Source: Lepidonotus clava | Lineage: Eukaryota > Annelida > Polychaeta > Phyllodocida > Polynoidae | Assembly: GCA_936440205.1 (NCBI GenBank) | Contig: OW387147.1 | Span: 18,997,629-19,061,628, forward strand | Reading direction: 5' to 3' | Length of the DNA: 64,000 bases | In this document: positions 9,201-19,600 of the stretch, in pieces | Layout: every line of letters begins with the position of its first letter | How positions within the stretch are numbered: the stretch's first letter is position 1 | Translations under genes and position numbers: made by a program | The notes under the pieces: model-generated | The model's database searches: none | Told to the model about the DNA's origin: nothing | The model's input: only the letters and a program-made list of their open reading frames with translations

Positions 9201-12112
9201 GGCCATCCCTTTGTTAGGTAGATTAATATTATTGAATTTCGATTATAATAGTATGAAATATAAAAAATGACGCAATTGCAAATCACATTACTTCTTTAAT
9301 CACACTAGATTCCTTGTAGACACAAATCGAGTATCAGTGAGAGGTTATGTACTAGTATGTTGCTTGTAACATTAATTTTAGTACAGGAATATCACAGGAA
9401 TGGCTTATTGATCCGAATAGATATAAACTATTCTTCAGCTTATACAAAATCGTAGTACAGATTGCATGTCCAACATCTCTGCAATTCAGAATTGACACAT
9501 TATTTCTTATAGCTATTATTATACTTCTATTAATATTGTTATCATAGTATTATCCTAATATAATATAACCATTTTGCATTAAATTGTTAATCATAATGTA
9601 CTTTGTATTCTCTTTTGTACAGAACAATTTATCGGTGGTACAATAGGGATGCTGACCCTGTCGACGGCCATGGCTGTATTTGTGGTGAACTTCTCCTTCA
9701 GAGGGTCCTACTCCCGACCCCCTCGGTGGGTGAGGGTGTTCTGCTTTAGAATAATGGCACCTCTTTGCTGCCTCAAATCAGAGGCACGGGATGTAGACGA
9801 GGAAAACTTGGTAAGTGACCTCAAGTATAATTATATATATACATGTGAGTGAGTGAGTGAGTGTGCAAATAATTAAATATACAACTAGGTATCCATGTTT
9901 GTATGCACGCGTGTATGTGTGTGAATATGCATGTTTCGTTTTGAATTATTGAATTTTATGCTGTAACAGGGTCAAAAATAATATATTGAGTTTGATCTAT
10001 AGCCATATGATATAAGAATTTGAATGTCTAATAGGAACATACATTTACTGTAGGATGATCGATGGTAAGTTATAAGATGAGATTGATGATAAAACACAAG
10101 TATTAAATCTCATGATTAAATCGGATAGCCTCAGGATTTCTCCCAACTGATGCAAACAGAAAAATCAATTAAGAAATGTAACTGATAATTTAAATTAGTT
10201 CAAAAAATGCTGTTAAAATATGTCCAATCTGTACCTTTTCTTTAGCAAAACTTAAAATTAATATTTTCAAAACTAGGAGCAAGTGTTGTTTCGCAGGGTA
10301 AGGAGTTCCGTAGAATGACAACATTTTCTTTAATTCATATTAATGTTATTCAAGTAATAACAACATACATAACCTTAGTTTTTCATTTTAGGGGTTAAGC
10401 GTTGACCGGTTCTACTAAAATGTCCCAATTCTGGCGATCTCCGATTCTACTAGAATTTAAATCTTTCAAAGAGCTCTCACCTTAACAATGTTCGATACTA
10501 GTCGCAGGTGATCTCTAAATTGACCAGGAGGGTATTTCATTAAAAAAATCTTTGAAAAAATCATTGTTGTACAATTTTCTTGAAACTTAAAGAAATATTC
10601 AAGAATTTTCTTAGGTATTTTCTTAAAAACACTATTGTAGAACTTTCACTGATAATATGATACATTCTTTGTTACTCTTTCTGGTGGTATTCTTGGCCTT
10701 GGATTTCCTTCCTTTTTATTATGGAATCTCAGCAACCCTACCTCTATGTCAGTAAATGAATACCAAATAACAACTTAGATCAAACTAAATATAGAATAGG
10801 GGGACCTGATACCAAATGTGACTAAATTGAGAAGTCTAACAATGAGTTGCTTATGAAAGGGTTTCACAATGAATTCTTAAAGTTAGAATTCAAGAATTCT
10901 AATTAAGCATTATGAAACAGAAATTACTATCTTTGTACCGCATTTTTGGCACATGGTCCTTATGAAATACCCAGGTCAAAATTATTTCTTGGCAACCCAT
11001 AAACCATTAAAATTCCAGTGTCTGAGATCAGATTTTAGGTCATCTTAGACCTCCAACTCCTCATAAATCACTCACAGGACAGTAACAATGATAATTTATG
11101 AAAGGCTTAAATGAAGAATTCTCAAAGTTCTTCTAGAATAAAATCATACAGCAAAGAAATTGTAGTAAGGAGTAGCAACAAAGATTGACTGAAAGAAGAA
11201 CTGTTCTGAAATTACCTACAGATCTAGAATTTCAATCGTATCGCTCAATGGGTTCCTACATTCATGCTTGGCCTACATCCACTTTTTGCTTTTTTTTATG
11301 AAAATATGTAAATCAACCGCGGAATAAGTTGGTGGATGCCCTTTCTTAAACCCATGCATCTCATCAATTAACAATGCTTTAGTTTTCAACATAATATGGT
11401 GATTTCGAACATTTACCTCAATCAGTAAAAACGTTACCCAGGGTTTGTTTGTTTCGTTTATCTCACAGGAATTCTTACGTTTATTTTCTTTGTCTGAACC
11501 AGTATATATAAGTTGTTGGTCAGAGAAACTGCTCTAGATATCATCTATAGACTAGCTGTATGGTCACGCATTTGAAATTCTATATAACTCCAACATTGAG
11601 AATACAACAAGATGTTTTACCTTATAAGTAAGTGTGAAAAAGAAACATCCAGTCAAAAAATGTCTTGGTTACTTGTACCCCTCACAAAACACTTATCAAA
11701 ACGCACTTGGATAAAATCATTGTTGGTTGCATTCCTCAAACATATCTACATACACTTTCAGATGGACCCAGAATCTTCCTACACCATACCCAACGGAGGG
11801 ATTTCATTGGTCTCTGCTTCCAACGGGCGGAAACTCACCACCTCCGAATCCGATATCAAGATCAGAACCACTGAAATGAGGGACATGAACAGCAACACTG
11901 GTGAAAGTGGAACTCTCAAGGATATCCTCACAGAATTGCGATCACAGAGTGCTCGTATTAAGGAGAGGTATAAGGCCAAAAAGGCGGATACAGTGGGGGA
12001 GAACGAGTGGAGGGTTGTCTCCATGGTGATGGACAGATGCTTCTTTTTCCTCCTGGTGCTGCTAACGCTTATCATGTCATTTGCCATATTTGAAGCAACC
12101 TTTGAATTTTGA
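3123..12112 (+). CDS. Nicotinic acetylcholine receptor-like alpha subunit (3' seven exons, partial)
   Basis: Seven exons (3123-3232, 3765-3909, 7073-7183, 8332-8523, 9121-9217, 9623-9810, 11762-12112) join in one frame across GT-AG introns to give 397 residues and a TGA. Seen: loop A (IWKPD near residue 28), Cys-loop Cys73-Cys87 with exactly 13 residues between, loop B Trp94 in GSWSYD, loop C Tyr134, Cys137-Cys138 and Tyr142, four membrane segments (about 157-180, 187-205, 221-244, 374-392) and a cytoplasmic loop ending in a charged amphipathic stretch. The adjacent cysteines mark an alpha (principal) subunit. Glu before M2 and Leu at the 9' position fit a cation channel. The first exon is 110 nt, the classic size for this exon in the family. 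Resemblance is to alpha7/alpha9/alpha10-type subunits; I give no symbol because invertebrate expansions are not one-to-one. The signal peptide, loop D and start codon are missing and probably lie left of the window. Inferred site of action: plasma membrane, as a homo- or heteropentamer. Confidence 0.93.
3765..3909 (+). CDS. nAChR exon b: first half of the Cys-loop
   Basis: The AG at 3763-3764 opens a 145-nt exon whose first base completes the Ser codon split from exon a. It ends in phase 0 before GTAAGA. It encodes beta strands of the extracellular domain and ends with CRIKVELYPFDEQ, the start of the disulfide loop. The acceptor lies about 60 nt downstream of a strong palindrome (see findings). 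Confidence 0.93.
4010..4148. mobile_element. hAT-like MITE candidate, copy 1
   Basis: It starts CAGGGGTGGATCCAGG and ends AGTCCCTG. CAGGG-type termini and the GGATCCAGGA start are shared with the copies at 16987, 54633 and 55225. It lies in a receptor intron. No clear 8-bp target duplication is visible. Confidence 0.5.
4400..6148 (+). mobile_element. 5'-truncated LINE (APE-type non-LTR retrotransposon), reverse transcriptase and 3' end
   Basis: The open frame 4446-5234 encodes 262 residues of reverse transcriptase: ELRPISLLP, motif A LDFRKAFDTIPH (Asp near residue 90), GVPQASVLGPLLF (146-158) and the catalytic FADDT (177-181). Most relatives have GVPQG, so Ala here is odd. In the frame of the ATG at 4446 the upstream codons read PDA-stop-KIG, where relatives usually have a Trp, so 4446 is not a true start. 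Near 5220 the homology moves to another frame, with an in-frame stop near 5279, and continues to 5809 with the usual C-terminal LWNKLPES segment. About 340 nt of 3' UTR end in short A-rich repeats at 6121-6148. No endonuclease domain is present. It is a dead, 5'-truncated insertion in the receptor intron. The clade (Jockey, CR1, L2 or related) is not resolved. Confidence 0.92.
7073..7183 (+). CDS. nAChR exon c: loop B region
   Basis: This 111-nt, phase 0 exon is followed by GTAAGA. It begins with RCPLKFGSWSYDG, giving the second Cys of the Cys-loop and the loop B Trp that makes the cation-pi contact with acetylcholine in the family. The intron before it (3910-7072) contains the LINE fragment. 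Confidence 0.93.
7407..8093. mobile_element. GC-rich insertion with LTR-like ends (possible solo LTR, fossil)
   Basis: A 687-bp block in the receptor intron is much more GC- and CpG-rich than its surroundings. It starts TGTGACG and ends CGTTACA, a short imperfect inverted repeat of the TG...CA kind seen at LTR ends. It contains a TATA-like TTTTATA near 7792 and a 9-bp minisatellite at its right end. No internal coding region, partner LTR or clear target duplication is visible, so this is at most an old solo LTR. An unclassified DNA element is the alternative. Confidence 0.35.
7925..8086. repeat. 9-bp minisatellite, 18 units
   Basis: There are 18 uninterrupted units: twelve TTTCGGGCC, five TTTCGGGCT, then one TTTCGGGCC. 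Degenerate units precede it from about 7890. The two variants are sorted into blocks, as expected from recent tandem expansion. Confidence 0.97.
8332..8523 (+). CDS. nAChR exon d: loop C and M1
   Basis: This exon has 192 nt (64 codons), phase 0 at both ends, with acceptor TTGCAG and donor GTGGGT. It encodes YYDCCPEPYPDVTC, with the vicinal cysteines and flanking tyrosines of loop C, then the KRRPAFY pre-M1 motif and the hydrophobic M1 segment. It ends at PPESGEK, the M1-M2 linker that is typical of cation-selective members. Confidence 0.95.
9121..9217 (+). CDS. nAChR exon e: pore-lining M2
   Basis: This 97-nt exon follows a T/C-rich tract and CAG, and precedes GTAGAT. It encodes VSLAITVLLAMTVFMLIVM, the pore helix with Leu 9' and Val 13', followed by ENVPPNSEAIPLL. 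It ends after one base of a Glu codon that is completed by the next exon. Confidence 0.94.
9623..9810 (+). CDS. nAChR exon f: M3 and start of the cytoplasmic loop
   Basis: This 188-nt exon is entered with two bases of a split Glu codon and ends in phase 0 before GTAAGT. It encodes EQFIGGTIGMLTLSTAMAVF (M3), then the PPRWVRVFCF motif that opens the M3-M4 loop in the family. A short GAGT microsatellite lies about 35 nt past the donor. Confidence 0.94.
10520..10979. mobile_element. TIR element in the receptor's last intron
   Basis: The ends carry TTGACC...GGGTATTTCAT and its complement ATGAAATACCC...GGTCAA, forming an inverted repeat broken by small gaps. The 460-bp inside is AT-rich with repeated AAGAATTCTT-like units and no open frame. 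It is probably a nonautonomous DNA element. Confidence 0.6.
11762..12112 (+). CDS. nAChR last exon: M3-M4 loop, M4 and stop
   Basis: This 351-nt exon has acceptor TTTCAG at 11756-11761 and runs in phase 0 to TGA. It encodes a polar loop rich in Ser, Thr, Glu and Lys, an amphipathic stretch (LKDILTELRSQSARIKERYK), the family-typical NEWRVVSMVMDR and M4 (CFFFLLVLLTLIMSFAIF). The Met at its first codon is internal, not a start. Confidence 0.92.
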   Translation: MDPESSYTIPNGGISLVSASNGRKLTTSESDIKIRTTEMRDMNSNTGESGTLKDILTELRSQSARIKERYKAKKADTVGENEWRVVSMVMDRCFFFLLVLLTLIMSFAIFEATFEF

Positions 12113-13517
12113 TCAAGGATTGGATGCACTTTTCTATGTTGTATTCTTGTCACAAATTGATACTTGGAAAATGCACGTCTGCTGCCCCTTGCCAACCCTT
12201 GCCGTGGATTTCAGATTGTGATATAATATGAGAGGGACTCACAAATAGTACATAGAAATTGGTAGGAACTTTGTCTTAAAGTTTCTGGAAATGCATAATG
12301 TGTTTTTGAAAAGCCTAGTTATGCTGCGACTTTCAACCGAAGATTGGCAACTCTGGAGAAACTGTATCGCCAAACACAGAGTGTGAATGTCCCTGCTGAT
12401 GGGGACCGTCCATGAATGATATCGATGTCAAACTTTTCAGGGTACTTTCAGGACCCCCCCCTGTCACACAGACACTGGATAAGGGAGGTGTTCAGGCAGA
12501 GTCACACTGTTGAGCCTACCCACCCGTCCCCTTGTCAGTGTCATCGTTAATTTCCTCTTTAACTCGTTGCGCATGGAATACCATAGCAACAGGAAAATTG
12601 AAATTAATTTAAGATAAGATTGGCTGGTTGCAAAGTATGGAATGTACATCCAACGTCAGGAGTTGCACCTCCCTTGGTAAAAGATATCAATGACATTGTT
12701 CAATTCAACAAGGAGGGGAGCCTACCAATAAGTATTTTCAGTATTGGTAAACTGAAACGTTTATTTTTACTGTAAGATGTTGAATATTGCTGAACAGACT
12801 TAATCAAGTGAACCCAAATGTTGTGCAAGTTTAACATGATAATCACACAGTGATAACATAAAACTAGTTTGCCAGGGGGAACCTTTCCTAGAAAGTATGA
12901 TAGAAATCAAATGGTATATTCCCCATTACAAAATGTATCAGACATTATCATAACAAGGTTACTGTTGTATTGAACTAGGTGTGCTAAGATAATTTTCATG
13001 ACAAGGACACAGTTCTGGTAACCGCTATTTTGACAATACCAATTTTTCAGTTTGAGTGAAAAATCTTCTGGTCACAGAACTTTTAAAATCTAGTATTGTT
13101 TAGGATGCAGTGCTGCCATTGCCACATGTTGAACTGTGATATATGAGGGATAGGTAAATGTCAGACATAGTACAGTTTATCTGGGACATTTTACCCAAAT
13201 GTTTTTTTTTAGCTAATATGAAAAAGTACCATGAATGTCAAAAAATATCGGTCAGGACGATCGAGTCTATCCTGTCGTTAGCATGATTATGTTATGTAAT
13301 TGTGAAGGTAAAGTATATATTATCTTTACTAAGAATTATCTTTAATTCATAGGCTGAACAAGAGAACGATACCAATAATTATGCGTAAAAGTGCCAAAAT
13401 ATGGTCAAATTATTTTTTATTTGTGGCTTGGTTTGGTACTCTAGCTCCAAGATTGACAATACTATAAGTCACCTTGCTTAGAATTGTTTAGATAATATAA
13501 ACCCAAGTTGATCGCAT

Positions 13518-13523
13518 AATAAA
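13518..13523 (+). terminator. Poly(A) signal AATAAA, likely for the receptor gene
   Basis: AATAAA lies 1.4 kb after the receptor stop, with a T/G-rich stretch about 20-30 nt downstream. I did not see a better signal between 12113 and this site. The long 3' UTR is inferred. Confidence 0.4.
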
Positions 13524-15291
13524 ATGTCGTATCCCAATGTTTTTGAACGTTATGACATGCCATAGCAAACTAAGATCACAGATATAATATATCTGTGATC
13601 TTAGTTTGTATCTGACGTTTTACAAATATTTGTAGGCCTATGTGACATCCATTTTAGTACTAGTAACCACGTGATCCAGACATGCCTTTGTGTCTACTTG
13701 CTAAAGAGGTATCACTACAGCTATGCTGGGTTTCCAAGCTCTTAGCTATAGGGGGATATTGTGAATATATACCTACAACAGTATAGCTATGGGCCAATAA
13801 CAAATTCGTCAGATTTTGTCATTTCATGTTACCATTATTCAAAAGATCTGCATTATAATATAGCTCTGTCCCCTCATCATGTCTGAGCAATAGAAAATCA
13901 AGGTATGTACATGACCTGATACTCTTTAGGGGCGGACCAGGAGGAGGGAGTCTAGGGGGACCTTGATCAGAATTATGTTTATTCACAGACAGATCAATAA
14001 TATACCCTTATTTTTCTAAACTGGCATTGCCATTTAATACAACAATCAATAGAAGATATATCAACACATGGGGAGTATGTCGAATGAAAGTTTCCCCCCC
14101 CAGATTGCACATGACTGTATTTTACTTTGTGTTCACATATAGACCTAGTTACCACGCAACCGAAAATAATGGAACGAATTCGTAAAAAAAAAAATGTGTT
14201 TCGGGTTTAGATGTTGAGGTATTATGTTCCCCTTTACTTCATCACCAAAGAAGTCATTGGTTTTTAAATGTTTAATACAGTGCCCTTTTTCATATTGTGA
14301 CATATCATAACATCAACATTTTGTAAATATGTTTGTATGTACCCCGCTAGTATTACGTGGATAGAATGTCATCATGGTCATGTTATGGGTCAACCATATG
14401 AACAGTGCTCACCGTTAGCCATGTATAATGTACAGACTATGCAAAAAGATACAAAATAAACAAGGTCCAAATGGATTGTTGGAAGAATTATATCACTCCT
14501 TTTATTTACAACATGCGTTACATAAATTACATATGATGTTTACCCTAATTGGACACGATCGTTATAAATGGGTGATTGATCTTAATTGCCTGATGACTTA
14601 TTTCTATCAGATAAAGTGGAGAAGAGTAACAAATAGTGAAGAAGATTTATTCCTATATGACATTTGTATTAGTAATTATTAACATTTAAAAACGCGTACA
14701 ATCAGGCAAAATTAAGTATAACGGTGGAGAAGTGAGAGGTATTTAGCGTGTACCTTTTAAAGAAACCTCATTAGTTTTTTACCATTTCAATGACCTTTTC
14801 CCCTTATTTTGCAATTTTCTCTCACAAAAAAGTGGGACCCTAAACACAATTTCCATGATAAGACTAATCAATTACGCAAAATAATCATGGCCCCTGCATG
14901 AGATCCATATTGATTTCCCAATGATGATCGGGTGAGGGGTATTCATTGAAATACCTTGTTGGCATAGAATACTTCCTCCATTCTTTAATAATGCAATATT
15001 GATACTTGCAGTAGCTAACTTTAACACTTATGATAAAGAGTAATTGAATCACTATTTCAATTGTTGACAAAGGTGACTGTCAACTTTGAATATGTTTTAT
15101 GTAATACATATGTCAAAATCCATGCAATGTGCATGTTCATCTACGTTGAAGTGTAAAAGTGTTAAAGTTTTCAATGACGTATTCAATATTTACTTTGCCA
15201 AATGAACGTCAATAACCTATTCCTAAATGTCACACACCCACAGGTATTGAAATGCCATGCCCACGTTTAGGTTTCCAGGTATTGATCGATC

Positions 15292-15340
15292 TATAAAAGG
15301 CCTCACCAAAACAAGCCCAGTTTACACCTTGCAATTCTGT
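15292..15340 (+). promoter_or_regulatory. TATA-box promoter candidate with nearby splice donor
   Basis: TATAAAAGG at 15292-15300 is a near-consensus TATA box. An expected start about 30 nt later falls near 15322, and TGTAAGTG at 15338-15345 could act as a donor, leaving a very short noncoding exon. It may serve as an alternative upstream promoter for the gene at 16684, or for a noncoding transcript. Confidence 0.35.
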
Positions 15341-16408
15341 AAGTGCCCTCATTTCGTTCTGTTCTTTTCTTCAGATCTATTATAGAACTAATTATTTTTG
15401 CCGTTGAATATTTCTAATCTCCAAAATTATCTCGACCAACCGTACGTATCATACCTGAAATAAGTGTGATCTGCTGTAAGAAAGATATCTTATATATCTA
15501 GGTTTAGTTCAAGACTCGAATACATTTCAAACACATTTGCTCTTATTCTAAAATTGATTTTCAGTGCGTTTTTCTCTATTGTTATTCACAGCTCTGCTTA
15601 AACCCTGTTCATAACGGAAATAAACTAGTTTAAACATGCTGGTTCCTGGTAGACAGTAATTAGCTCAAACTGGAGAAGTCTGGTTAGGACGGAAACCATC
15701 GTACCCTCCTTCCAACTTGTTACGGGACTTTGGCCAACTCCTTATATGACTCAATGGCAGCCCTTTGGCTTGATGCCAATCAAGAAGGCTTGAAACAGCT
15801 TTTACTGGTAGGAAGTGTCAAGCTTGACATTAAGCTCAGTACACATTGACAAGTATTAATTTTGCTTGACATTGCTATTCCAAAAACGCTTTCGTAAAAT
15901 CATGATTTTGAATATAAAGTATAAAGGGAAGTTACGTTGTTGGCATGATTTATTTAATCAAAGTTAGTTATCCATAGTGCGACAAAAAATGCTGACTACT
16001 GAAACTTGATAAAGGAATAGATTACGGAGCTGATTCATTATACCTTCAGAATCACTTTATCGATAAAAAAAATATTTGATCATTATGCATACGACTGTGA
16101 GGAACCTATACACCGACAAAATAGTGTAGATTATTGGATAGTTCTGAAACTTTAGACCTATAAATTTGGATCTATACTCTGTTAGAATATTCAAATAACT
16201 TCAAATTGACCACAAGTCTATCATTAGGCCTATATTTTAAAACTAATAACCAATCATTATCATAATGATACAATTCGCAGACTCCAACATTTGGAAATTC
16301 AAAATTGATAATTCTTTAATAAGAGAGAATAGGTCTACAATTATTATGATGGAAATTATGTTGGACATAGCTGTGAAGTGGTTTATTATGTGATTATACA
16401 GGCAGTCG

Positions 16409-16560
16409 GGACATGCCTGAGCTCGTCTAGTGTGAACATGACCTAAGAAGTAAAAACACACACAGTAAGCCCCGCCCACCTGTGCCTGCCACAACACAGG
16501 AGTGTGTAGTGGTTGGGAGGGGGTAGTCCGAAAGGCAGGATTTAGTATTTCTGCTCCACA
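16409..16560 (+). promoter_or_regulatory. Probable promoter of the C11orf68-like gene
   Basis: The region is locally GC-richer, with a GC box (CCCCGCCC) near 16470 and C/T-rich and G-rich blocks to 16560. It sits 120-280 nt upstream of the proposed start codon. A p53-type decamer pair lies at 16409-16428. No TATA box is present. Confidence 0.45.
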
Positions 16561-16683
16561 GGAGAAGTCATACAGATTTACAACTCCTACCAGACGTCAG
16601 GTATGCAGACTAAACAGCAGGGTTGGATTACTTATCATCACAGAACGAATCTGGATGTATTCCTGAAACGAAACAAACCGTCT

Positions 16684-16694
16684 ATGATTTCAAG
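16684..16694 (+). CDS. C11orf68-like exon 1 (proposed start)
   Basis: ATG ATT TCA AG is followed by GTAAAT. The two trailing bases plus the first base of exon 2 make a Ser codon, so the phase fits. Only three whole codons are present, which makes this call weaker than the other exons. Confidence 0.45.
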
Positions 16695-19600
16695 GTAAAT
16701 TGTCTTCTTTAGGATAGGGCTCGAGTATTGTGTTTGCATAATTATGCCATTACTTGTTATTACGACGTGTAACCTAGCTACTTCCTTATGTGTTATCAGT
16801 TAATTGTTCCACGTCTTAGGCTACATTTGAGGCACAATTCGAGGGTATCTATATTCAATGTGATATCTACGAAACGACAGTCAGGTTGGTCAGCTTAATA
16901 TTTACAATATTAGTGTTTTATTATTAATCGAATTTTAATGTCAAATTTCTTTATGAACTACTATAATCATCATCTTTCATCCGTGGCAGTGGCGGATCGA
17001 GGATTTTGAAAAGGGGGATCGCGCTTTTGGAAAAAAATTCTTTAATGACTTTTGGGCCAAATTTTTCATTTAAAAAAATGTTAAATTGGCCAAAAAGAAG
17101 GGGGGCGCACCCCCGCATCCCTCCCCCCCACTAAATCCGCCACTGCGTAGGATGGGTTAAAATGCATCTAAATATAACCAACAGATTCAACTCAATGCCT
17201 TTCTCAATATACATAGCCATGCTTTACCTGAACGACTGTACAGGAAACACTTTCAATAGGAGTTTAGTCATATTGATCTAGGTTGTTTCGATAGCTCCAG
17301 GTGTGTTATGCCTAGGTAGGTCTCACCTCTGTGTTGACTCCAGGGCAGAATAGTTCACGCGTCATTTAGACTTTGAATCTCTTAACAGATCTACACAATA
17401 ATGTGTTTCTGGTGAGCCTCTACTTAGTACCATACCTGGAAGTAAGGGTAAGCACTAGAGCAAAGAGTGTTTAAACTAGGTGATGTTTATGTAAACATTG
17501 GGACATGGCACCTGTGCTACCGGATAGGGGGAAAGCCGATAGTTCAACTTATATGATAATTTAGTGTCTTAAGCCTTTTTTACTTCTACAGATTAGATAG
17601 AATTATTTGTAGTTGTTTACCTTATTAGATTACCTGAAGTTTATCCAGCATGTATGCATTTGTATTTACATTAATGTTTAACAACAATTACATAAAATAA
17701 GATGAATAAAACATGATATCTAATCCTATAGTTGAAAGATTATTGGGGCGCCCTGGACCCCCCTGGATCCGGCCTTGGTTTATATAAAGAACTATGGGAA
17801 TCAAGAGGTGGGCTGTGTGCAAACGTCTCCTAAAACTGACCAAAATTGCCAAGCTTGAACAGAATCTGATGCTCCAATGGGCCTAACTGACTCTCCCATC
17901 TGTGCACTACAAGCTCACTTTGAATGGGTAGTAAATAGTGCAATGCATCATTAGCGTTCCCTTAGTTTTACTTTTACGTTTGATTTCCTATTTAGACAGA
18001 AGGCAAATCATTGCAGGGTGGTCCCTGTTACACTGAATATTAGACACATCCTACAAAATGTTGCAATCTAATTAGCTGATATTTTTTGTAGGGTTTAAGG
18101 GCCTTGGAGAGGGAGTAGTTTTTATTTATACATTTATTTACCAATATCATGTGAGGTCAAATAAAAGATGGGGAAAAAACTGAGTCACTTTACTTAAACA
18201 TTACTAAACTTATGTTGCAGCCCCGATGTGTATTGGGTGTCCGTCTCCAACCCCTTCAGTAAGAGTCGCCACCAGGTCGACGAGAGGGTGCTCCATGAAC
18301 GTTGGAAGCAGTTTACGAGAGGTGGCGCCTCCATCACTGAGGAGTCCCTGAAAGGTAAGGTTTGGTCAGGGGCTTGGGGATGCAGACTGAACTAAAAACC
18401 CGTCGTTGTTCCTGATTGTAGCAGCTGGGCGTCAGTATGAAGCATGTGCTTGAGATTGGCCATTAAGAATATAGTCAAAGTTCAATATGTCCAAGGGGGT
18501 GGGGTGGTCTGATGATTGCATTGCACGCAGCCGGCTTGGGTTTGATGCCCTGCTGACTATTGGACTACTGCACCTTGATGTCGTTTCCACCGCCATAGAT
18601 ATGATCATACACTTCTGTGAAGTCAAAAACTGGAGTTGGTCTCGATATAGCTGAAAAACTGCTGAGCAGACCTTAAACTCCAACACACCATCATCATCAA
18701 TATGTCCAAGGAGATACTTTCAATCACCAAAAACTTCCTTACCCATAACCACATAAATAATGGTTCATAGACTTCACTGGTTCTATTTATGCCATCGGCC
18801 TTGGAACTGGTCATCTATACCTGATGAGATAGTTCTCAGTCTAAATTTATAAATCAAAGATCTTTGGTTTTAGGCAGAGCGGAACCCTGAGCAATCTGTC
18901 GAACCCATCCACTGTTTTCAAACTGTACTCCTTATGTTACACTGGCACTTCAGTTAGGTAATTGGGTCAAATGATAATGTTTGAGTCTTTTGTGTGCGTC
19001 AATTATCTCTGTCATGTTGTCCTCTTTCTATGAAAATAATTAAAGCCAATCATGAAATATAAGTTCAGCTGTGCGTGTTCCCAAGCCATCCCCAAATCCA
19101 TTTATAAACCGTCATCAAAGCTTCGTTTTGAGAGCCACTTTTCTTACAAACAATGAACCAACGAGAGCAGCTCCTCTACTGCTCACCCATTGAGTCGCTC
19201 CAGATGTGACCCAGATTCTTACCTGTACAACCTGACCTAGTGCTCCTACCTGTGTCCTAACCCTGGAGGAGGCACCCAGGTGGATGGAGTTAAGGCAGGG
19301 GATCTAAAGACCATCCTCGAGGATCATACAGGGTTAAGCGTGCAGACCTAGTGGTTGTTACCATAGGGAAAGACGCATAATACACACGTGTACAGGTGGT
19401 TTGAGAAGTAGGTCATTCATGTGGGTGCGCGCAATGTATTGTATTTCAAACGAAGAAAAGGCATGTTACTATTTATTAATTTGTTCAACAGAAATTAAAT
19501 ATATTTTCACAAAGAAATCATAGTCATATCCATTTACATCTTTTGGCTCTATACCAAAATCACAATCTTGGCTGTTTATCATGTTCAAAGAGAATTCAAA

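Larger units (their letters stand above)
12113..16400. other. Intergenic region between the receptor gene and the C11orf68-like gene
   Basis: No coding exon is recognised. It holds the receptor 3' UTR, the perfect palindrome at 13566-13608, and a TATA-type promoter candidate at 15292 followed by a possible donor. Short open frames here (for example 14428-14682) are AT-rich and match no family I know. Confidence 0.7.

Noticed and set aside
11612-11761. Upstream extension of the last receptor exon as one long open frame, starting at an ATG at 11612
   Set aside because: The open frame simply continues into the intron. The CAG acceptor at 11759-11761 and the donor phase at 9810 place the exon start at 11762.
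14428-14682. 84-codon frame between the two genes
   Set aside because: AT-rich, no motif, no splice or promoter context.
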